Shown here in pieces: positions 55,925-64,000 of a DNA stretch of 64,000 nt (position 1 is its first letter; each line of letters starts with the position of its first letter). The notes beneath the pieces are model-generated. The model was not told the origin of the DNA. It was given only the letters and a program-made list of their open reading frames with translations, and made no database searches. Source of the DNA: Citrobacter amalonaticus (GTDB lineage Bacteria > Pseudomonadota > Gammaproteobacteria > Enterobacterales > Enterobacteriaceae); the NCBI RefSeq assembly GCF_002918555.1, contig NZ_PQMB01000001.1:248087-312086 (forward strand), given 5' to 3'. Made by a program: the position numbers and the translations under genes.

Positions 55925-57412
55925 ATGAAAAACCCCACGTTGTTGCAGTACTTTCACTGGTATTACCCCAATGGCGGCAAACTCTGGTCTGAACTGGCTG
56001 AGCGCGCTGATGGCCTCAATGATATCGGTATCAATATGGTCTGGTTACCGCCTGCTTATAAAGGGGCGTCGGGCGGGTATTCAGTCGGCTACGACTCATA
56101 CGATCTGTTTGATCTGGGTGAATTTGATCAGAAAGGCTCCGTCGCCACCAAGTATGGTGATAAAGCTCAGCTGCTGGCAGCAATCGACGCCCTGAAAAGA
56201 AATGAGATCGCTGTACTACTTGATGTGGTGGTGAACCACAAAATGGGCGCCGACGAAAAAGAGGCGATACGGGTTCAGCGAGTCAATGAAGATGACCGCA
56301 CGCAAATCGATGACGAGATCGTGGAGTGCGAAGGCTGGACGCGTTACACCTTCCCCGTTCGCGGCGGGCAATACTCACAGTTTGTCTGGGATTTTAAGTG
56401 CTTTAGCGGGATCGACCACATTGAAAATCCGCATGAAGATGGCATCTTCAAAATCGTCAACGACTACACCGGTGAGGGCTGGAACGATCAGGTTGATAAT
56501 GAACTGGGTAATTTCGATTATCTGATGGGCGAGAATATTGATTTCCGCAACCATGCGGTAACCGAGGAGATAAAATACTGGGCGCGCTGGGTGATGGAGC
56601 AAACCCACTGCGACGGTTTTCGTCTCGACGCCGTGAAGCATATTCCGGCGTGGTTCTATAAAGAATGGATCGAGCACGTTCAGGAGGTTGCGCCAAAACC
56701 GCTGTTTATCGTTGCCGAGTACTGGTCGCACGAAGTGGACAAGCTGCAAACCTATATTGACCAGGTTGACGGCAAAACGATGCTGTTCGACGCCCCGCTA
56801 CAGATGAAATTCCACGAAGCCTCCCGCCAGGGACGCGACTACGATATGAGCCAGATCTTTACCGGCACGCTGGTAGAGGCCGACCCGTTCCACGCCGTCA
56901 CGCTGGTTGCTAACCATGACACCCAGCCGCTACAGGCTTTGGAAGCCCCCGTTGAAGCCTGGTTTAAGCCACTGGCCTATGCGCTGATTCTGTTGCGGGA
57001 AAACGGCGTTCCGTCGGTTTTCTACCCGGACCTCTACGGCGCGCACTATGAAGACACTGGCGGCGACGGCGAGACTTATACCATCGACATGCCGATCATT
57101 GAACAACTTGATGAACTGATCCTTGCCCGCCAGCGCTTCGCCCACGGCATACAGACGTTGTACTTCGACCATCCCAACTGTATCGCCTTTAGCCGCAGCG
57201 GCACGGATGACGATCCCGGCTGCGTGGTGGTGCTCTCCAATGGGGATGATGGCGAAAAAACCATTAATCTCGGGGAAAATTATGCCAATAAAACCTGGCG
57301 TGATTATCTGGGGAATCGGGAAGAGAGCGTGGTTACCGACGAAAACGGAGAGACGACATTCTTCTGCAACGGCGGCAGCGTCAGCGTGTGGGTGATTGAA
57401 GAGGTCATTTAA
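55925..57412 (+). CDS. amyA: Cytoplasmic alpha-amylase
   Basis: 495-residue GH13 enzyme without signal peptide; hydrolyses alpha-1,4 glucans in the cytoplasm. The GH13 motifs are [15 protein letters not shown] (nucleophile Asp near 235), VAEYW (acid Glu near 265) and VANHDTQ (third Asp near 330). Same length as E. coli AmyA with start 55925; the frame extends 19 codons upstream through the hairpin without similarity. It follows fliT by 70 bases but has its own leader and terminator. Confidence 0.96.
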   Translation: MKNPTLLQYFHWYYPNGGKLWSELAERADGLNDIGINMVWLPPAYKGASGGYSVGYDSYDLFDLGEFDQKGSVATKYGDKAQLLAAIDALKRNEIAVLLDVVVNHKMGADEKEAIRVQRVNEDDRTQIDDEIVECEGWTRYTFPVRGGQYSQFVWDFKCFSGIDHIENPHEDGIFKIVNDYTGEGWNDQVDNELGNFDYLMGENIDFRNHAVTEEIKYWARWVMEQTHCDGFRLDAVKHIPAWFYKEWIEHVQEVAPKPLFIVAEYWSHEVDKLQTYIDQVDGKTMLFDAPLQMKFHEASRQGRDYDMSQIFTGTLVEADPFHAVTLVANHDTQPLQALEAPVEAWFKPLAYALILLRENGVPSVFYPDLYGAHYEDTGGDGETYTIDMPIIEQLDELILARQRFAHGIQTLYFDHPNCIAFSRSGTDDDPGCVVVLSNGDDGEKTINLGENYANKTWRDYLGNREESVVTDENGETTFFCNGGSVSVWVIEEVI

Positions 57413-57417
57413 CAAAA

Positions 57418-57449
57418 ACCCCGGCAGTAACATCCTGTCGGGGTAGCCT
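57418..57449 (+). terminator. amyA terminator
   Basis: 10-bp stem ACCCCGGCAG/CTGTCGGGGT with one G-U pair, then AGCCTTTTT, starting six bases past the stop. It also lies just beyond the convergent yedD end. Confidence 0.85.
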
Positions 57450-57451
57450 TT

Positions 57452-57865
57452 TTACGGCAGCGGCGTCGCCAGCGGCGCTTTTTCTAATGCAGCGGCGCAT
57501 TCTACCGTTGGGCGATCCACACGCTGCAGGGTCATGCCGTCATACTCAATCGTATTCCCTTCGCGTTCGATCTCATAAAGCTCACGCTTCATTGTTACGT
57601 TCGTCAGATCGCCGGAGAGCATGGTGAGTTTTCCCGGCAGCGCAATAACGCGCTGCCATTGACGACAGTCAAGCGTATCGCCCTCTTTGGTTACCACCAG
57701 ACTGGCGATGGCTTCAGGACTCACCAGCTTGCGCTGCGGACCCGTGGTCTGCCAGTAGCCTTCCAGTCCTGCCGGTGCCGGCGTCTTCACAACATCTTTA
57801 TAATTTTCCACCTCGGCGCAGCCGGCTAATACCAGTAGCGCGCCCACGATTGCTAATTTTTTCAT
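57452..57865 (-). CDS. yedD: Lipoprotein YedD
   Basis: 137-residue lipoprotein: signal MKKLAIVGALLVLAG with lipobox LAGC (C16), then a small beta-rich domain. Function unknown; E. coli YedD is an outer-membrane-type lipoprotein in the Rcs regulon as I recall. Two adjacent ATGs exist; the second (57865) is better spaced from AGGAT and gives the E. coli length. Confidence 0.9.
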   Translation of the reverse strand: MKKLAIVGALLVLAGCAEVENYKDVVKTPAPAGLEGYWQTTGPQRKLVSPEAIASLVVTKEGDTLDCRQWQRVIALPGKLTMLSGDLTNVTMKRELYEIEREGNTIEYDGMTLQRVDRPTVECAAALEKAPLATPLP

Positions 57866-58050
57866 CATTCATCCTGCATGCGAAGAAAAGTGGATTGTGG
57901 CATTAAAGCCCTGATGTCGCCAGCCTTTACAGAAACCGGCCTCAATTGATCCATCCGGTATTACCGCTTATTAGTAGTGGGGCAAAACCGGTGGGCGGTG
58001 TAATATTCGCACTTCTTATTTCACACCTTCTGAGTTCAGAGGCTAAACAC

Positions 58051-59256
58051 ATGTCATGGCAACACTTCAGGCAGGCCTGGTTAATCAAATTCTGGGCGCC
58101 AATCCCTGCGGTTATCGCGGCGGGCATTCTCTCCACTTACTATTTTGGCATCACCGGCACCTTCTGGGCCGTGACGGGTGAATTTACCCGCTGGGGCGGG
58201 CAAATCCTGCAACTGTCTGGCATTCATGCCGAAGAGTGGGGGTATTACAAACTGATTCATCTGGAAGGAACACCGCTGACCCGCATCGACGGGATGATGA
58301 TTATTGGCATGTTTGGCGGCTGCTTTGCCGCTGCGCTGTGGGCCAACAACGTCAAACTGCGCATGCCGCGTAGCCGTATTCGTATTATGCAGGCGATTGT
58401 TGGTGGCATGATTGCCGGTTTCGGCGCACGCCTGGCGATGGGCTGCAACCTCGCCGCTTTCTTCACCGGGATCCCGCAGTTCTCTCTGCATGCGTGGTTC
58501 TTTGCGCTGGCCACCGCCATTGGCTCATGGTTTGGCGCACGTTTCACTCTGCTGCCGGTGTTCCGTATACCGGTTAAAATGCAGAAAGTCTCCGCCGCCT
58601 CGCCGCTGACGCAGAAGCCTGATCAGGCGCGCCGCCGCTTCCGTCTGGGGATGCTGGTCTTTATCGGCATGATCGGCTGGGCGTTATTGACGGCCGTGAA
58701 TCAACCGAAGCTGGGGCTGGCAATGCTGTTCGGCGTCGGGTTTGGTCTGCTGATTGAACGCGCGCAAATCTGTTTCACCTCTGCCTTCCGCGATCTGTGG
58801 ATCACCGGCCGCACCCATATGGCAAAAGCGATCATCTTCGGGATGGCGGTGAGCGCAATAGGTATTTTCAGCTACGTGCAGCTTGGAGTGGAAGCGAAAA
58901 TCATGTGGGCAGGTCCTAACGCGGTCATCGGCGGTCTGCTGTTTGGTTTTGGCATCGTGCTGGCGGGCGGTTGCGAAACCGGCTGGATGTACCGCGCCGT
59001 AGAAGGCCAGGTACACTACTGGTGGGTAGGATTGGGCAACGTTATCGGCTCGACCCTTCTGGCGTACTACTGGGACGACTTTGCCCCCGCGCTTGCCACC
59101 AACTGGGATAAAGTGAACCTCCTCAACACGTTTGGCCCGCTGGGCGGCCTGCTGGTCACCTACCTGCTGCTGTTTGCCGCGCTGATGCTGGTAATCGGTT
59201 GGGAAAAACGTTTCTTCCGTCGCGCCGGGTTGACCCCTGCTAAGGAATCCGCATGA
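58051..59256 (+). CDS. yedE: YeeE/YedE-family sulfur-compound transporter
   Basis: 401-residue inner-membrane protein with about ten helices and conserved cysteine/glycine motifs of the YeeE/YedE (thiosulfate or selenium transport) family: GARLAMGCNLAAFFTG and LAGGCETGWMYR. It overlaps yedF (ATGA), a TusA-like carrier, suggesting hand-over of a sulfur or selenium species. Start 58051 (MSWQHF) follows GAGG and matches E. coli; the open frame reaches 35 codons further with no similarity. Confidence 0.92.
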   Translation: MSWQHFRQAWLIKFWAPIPAVIAAGILSTYYFGITGTFWAVTGEFTRWGGQILQLSGIHAEEWGYYKLIHLEGTPLTRIDGMMIIGMFGGCFAAALWANNVKLRMPRSRIRIMQAIVGGMIAGFGARLAMGCNLAAFFTGIPQFSLHAWFFALATAIGSWFGARFTLLPVFRIPVKMQKVSAASPLTQKPDQARRRFRLGMLVFIGMIGWALLTAVNQPKLGLAMLFGVGFGLLIERAQICFTSAFRDLWITGRTHMAKAIIFGMAVSAIGIFSYVQLGVEAKIMWAGPNAVIGGLLFGFGIVLAGGCETGWMYRAVEGQVHYWWVGLGNVIGSTLLAYYWDDFAPALATNWDKVNLLNTFGPLGGLLVTYLLLFAALMLVIGWEKRFFRRAGLTPAKESA

Positions 59257-59486
59257 AAAATATCGTTCCTGATTATCGTCTGGATATGGTTGGTGAGCCC
59301 TGCCCCTACCCGGCCGTCGCCACGCTGGAGGCGATGCCACAGTTGAAGAAAGGTGAAATTCTGGAGGTGGTGAGCGACTGCCCGCAGTCAATTAATAACA
59401 TCCCGCTGGATGCGCGCAACCATGGTTATACGGTGCTGGATATTCAGCAGGACGGACCAACCATCCGCTATCTGATTCAGAAGTAA
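59253..59486 (+). CDS. yedF: TusA-family sulfurtransferase YedF
   Basis: 77-residue SirA/TusA fold protein with the CPxP motif at C17 (GEPCPYP), the persulfide-carrying cysteine in TusA. Overlap with yedE indicates a transporter-carrier pair. The precise sulfur or selenium pathway is not established. Confidence 0.93.
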   Translation: MKNIVPDYRLDMVGEPCPYPAVATLEAMPQLKKGEILEVVSDCPQSINNIPLDARNHGYTVLDIQQDGPTIRYLIQK

Positions 59487-59492
59487 ACCGCA

Positions 59493-59519
59493 TCTCCCGC
59501 GACCGCTGGCCGCGGGAGA
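59493..59519 (+). terminator. Hairpin after yedF
   Basis: Perfect 9-bp stem TCTCCCGCG/CGCGGGAGA with a nine-base loop, six bases past the yedF stop; no T-run. The rest of the gap to fliE (59520-59679) has a GC-rich stretch with a CGTAC-ACGGA-GTACG dyad near 59604-59618 and no gene. Confidence 0.6.
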
Positions 59520-59679
59520 GAATACCGGCTGACTAAGCGCCTGGTCCTCCAGGCGTCATTGGCGCAGGCAGTTTGAACACGGACAGCGCGGAGCAACCGG
59601 AGCGTACACGGAGTACGTGAGGATGGCGAGAACTGCCCAGTTTCAAAATGGCAAGCAAAATAGCCTGATGGGCCAGACT

Positions 59680-59994
59680 CTAAACCTGCATGGACATCAC
59701 TTCCTGATACGCTGACACCAGCTTGTTGCGCACCTGAATTCCCATCTGCATCGACACCGAGGCTTTTTGCATATCGGTCATCACATCGTTGAGCGCTATA
59801 CCGGGTTCACCCAGGGTAAACTTTTCCGCCTGCACCCGCGCCGCATTCTGCGTGTCGCTGATCCTTCCTAACGCCGCATGAAGCTCACCGGCAAAGCTCA
59901 CGGTCGGTTGCGGTAATGCCTCTTGCGTCCGGGCGCCCGTTGCCGTCGCCTGGAGCTGACTGATAACGCCTTCGATCCCCTGTATTGCTGACAT
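59680..59994 (-). CDS. fliE: Flagellar hook-basal body protein FliE
   Basis: 104-residue helical protein joining the MS ring to the rod. Typical C-terminal signature ([20 protein letters not shown]). Monocistronic and divergent from fliF; the 216-base gap between them should carry class 2 FlhDC promoters, which I could not pinpoint. GGGGATAAGC precedes the ATG. Confidence 0.96.
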   Translation of the reverse strand: MSAIQGIEGVISQLQATATGARTQEALPQPTVSFAGELHAALGRISDTQNAARVQAEKFTLGEPGIALNDVMTDMQKASVSMQMGIQVRNKLVSAYQEVMSMQV

Positions 59995-60210
59995 GCTTAT
60001 CCCCTGGATGGTTTTTTACACAGCAGAGACTACCAGCTTGTCAATGAGATAAAGGCGCTAAATAACGATAAAAAACCACGGTTTTTAGCGCATAGAAAAA
60101 ATCGAAACCGCAAATAATGAAACCGTCTATTTTTTGAGTTTGCTGACCCGGGAGTGAGTCTTGTTCCACTTTGCAAAAAAAGCCGTCCACAATCGGTCAC
60201 GAGGTGCGAG

Positions 60211-63604
<3,394 letters not shown>

Positions 63605-63605
<1 letters not shown>

Positions 63606-64000
63606 TGACCTCACGCCTGACCCGCTGGTTGAATACGCTGGATAACTTCGAGGCAAAAATTGCGCAGCTTCCGGCGGTACGCCGCTATGGACGCCTGACC
63701 CGCGCCACCGGGCTGGTACTGGAGGCGACGGGTTTACAGCTGCCGCTCGGCGCTACCTGCGTGATTGAGCGCCAGGAAGGTACTGAAACCCACGAAGTCG
63801 AAAGTGAAGTCGTGGGTTTCAACGGTCATCGACTGTTTTTGATGCCCCTGGAAGAGGTGGAAGGGATTTTGCCTGGCGCCCGCGTCTACGCCAAAAAAAT
63901 CGCCAGCGAAGGACTGCAAAGCAGTAAACAGCTGCCGCTCGGTCCGGCACTGTTAGGTCGGGTACTGGACGGCAGCGGTAAACCGCTCGACGGACTGCCC
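63605..64000 (+). CDS. fliI: Flagellum-specific ATPase FliI, 5' part
   Basis: The first 132 codons of the export ATPase ([18 protein letters not shown] to [15 protein letters not shown]). The beta-barrel N-domain and the start of the F1-like ATPase domain are visible; the Walker A lies beyond the window edge. It overlaps fliH by one base. Confidence 0.95.

Noticed and set aside
57946-58050. N-terminal extension of yedE
   Set aside because: 35 upstream codons are open, but the E. coli-like start at 58051 has a ribosome site and full family length.
58684-59391. 235-codon minus-strand frame opposite yedE
   Set aside because: Antisense shadow of a GC-rich membrane-protein gene.

Overview
The window is enterobacterial chromosome. 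The conserved backbone runs uspC-otsA-otsB-araHGF, ftnB-yecJ-azuC, yecR-ftnA-yecH-tyrP-yecA, leuZ-cysT-glyW-pgsA-uvrC-uvrY-yecF-sdiA, tcyN-tcyL-dcyD-fliY-fliZ-fliA, fliB-fliC-fliD-fliS-fliT-amyA-yedD-yedE-yedF-fliE-fliF-fliG-fliH-fliI. The order matches Escherichia, Salmonella and Citrobacter. An arabinose ABC transporter (araFGH) together with a flagellin lysine methylase (fliB), plus Salmonella-like flagellin ends, fits Citrobacter best. That genus call is an inference from gene content, not from a search.

Backbone left arm (1-14850): trehalose synthesis (otsBA), high-affinity arabinose uptake (araFGH, with a REP hairpin between araF and araG), a DJ-1/PfpI protein, two ferritins, the dual-function AzuCR RNA with its 27-residue protein AzuC, a 14-TM drug-type MFS pump convergent with an RpiB-like isomerase, YecR lipoprotein, YecH, the tyrosine permease TyrP with two TyrR boxes, and YecA.

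Island (14851-40385): a 25.4-kb integrative element lies between perfect 128-bp direct repeats. The repeats consist of the 3' half of tRNA-Leu(UAA) leuZ plus its terminator. The intact tRNA is at the right end and a 56-nt remnant, broken in the anticodon loop, is at the left. The element encodes a primer-independent family-B DNA polymerase (piPolB), two tyrosine recombinases, an AlpA-type excisionase, a uracil-DNA-glycosylase-like protein, a WYL regulator and a large restriction arm. It is therefore a pipolin. Its left third is a one-direction nuclease block (Mrr-like endonuclease, PD-(D/E)XK protein, membrane coiled-coil protein, YgjP-type metallopeptidase, HsdR, HsdS, HsdM). The middle holds two large orphan proteins, recombinase 2, the excisionase, a 212-residue orphan and piPolB. 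To the right come a WYL regulator with a putative paired operator, a Ser-Asp-His hydrolase, a cluster of small orphans, the tRNA-proximal integrase and the UDG-like gene. A 26-bp near-perfect direct repeat brackets the piPolB-containing core inside the element.

Backbone right arm (40386-64000): the glyW-cysT-leuZ tRNA operon, phospholipid synthesis (pgsA), excision repair and the BarA-linked regulator (uvrC, uvrY), the quorum sensor SdiA, cystine import and D-cysteine desulfhydration (fliY/tcyJ, tcyL, tcyN, dcyD), then the flagellar region. fliA drives sigma-28 promoters that are visible upstream of fliA, fliC and fliD. FliB sits directly downstream of the flagellin it is expected to methylate. 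The fliDST-amyA genes, the yedDEF genes and the start of the basal-body/export genes fliE-fliI follow, and the window ends inside fliI.
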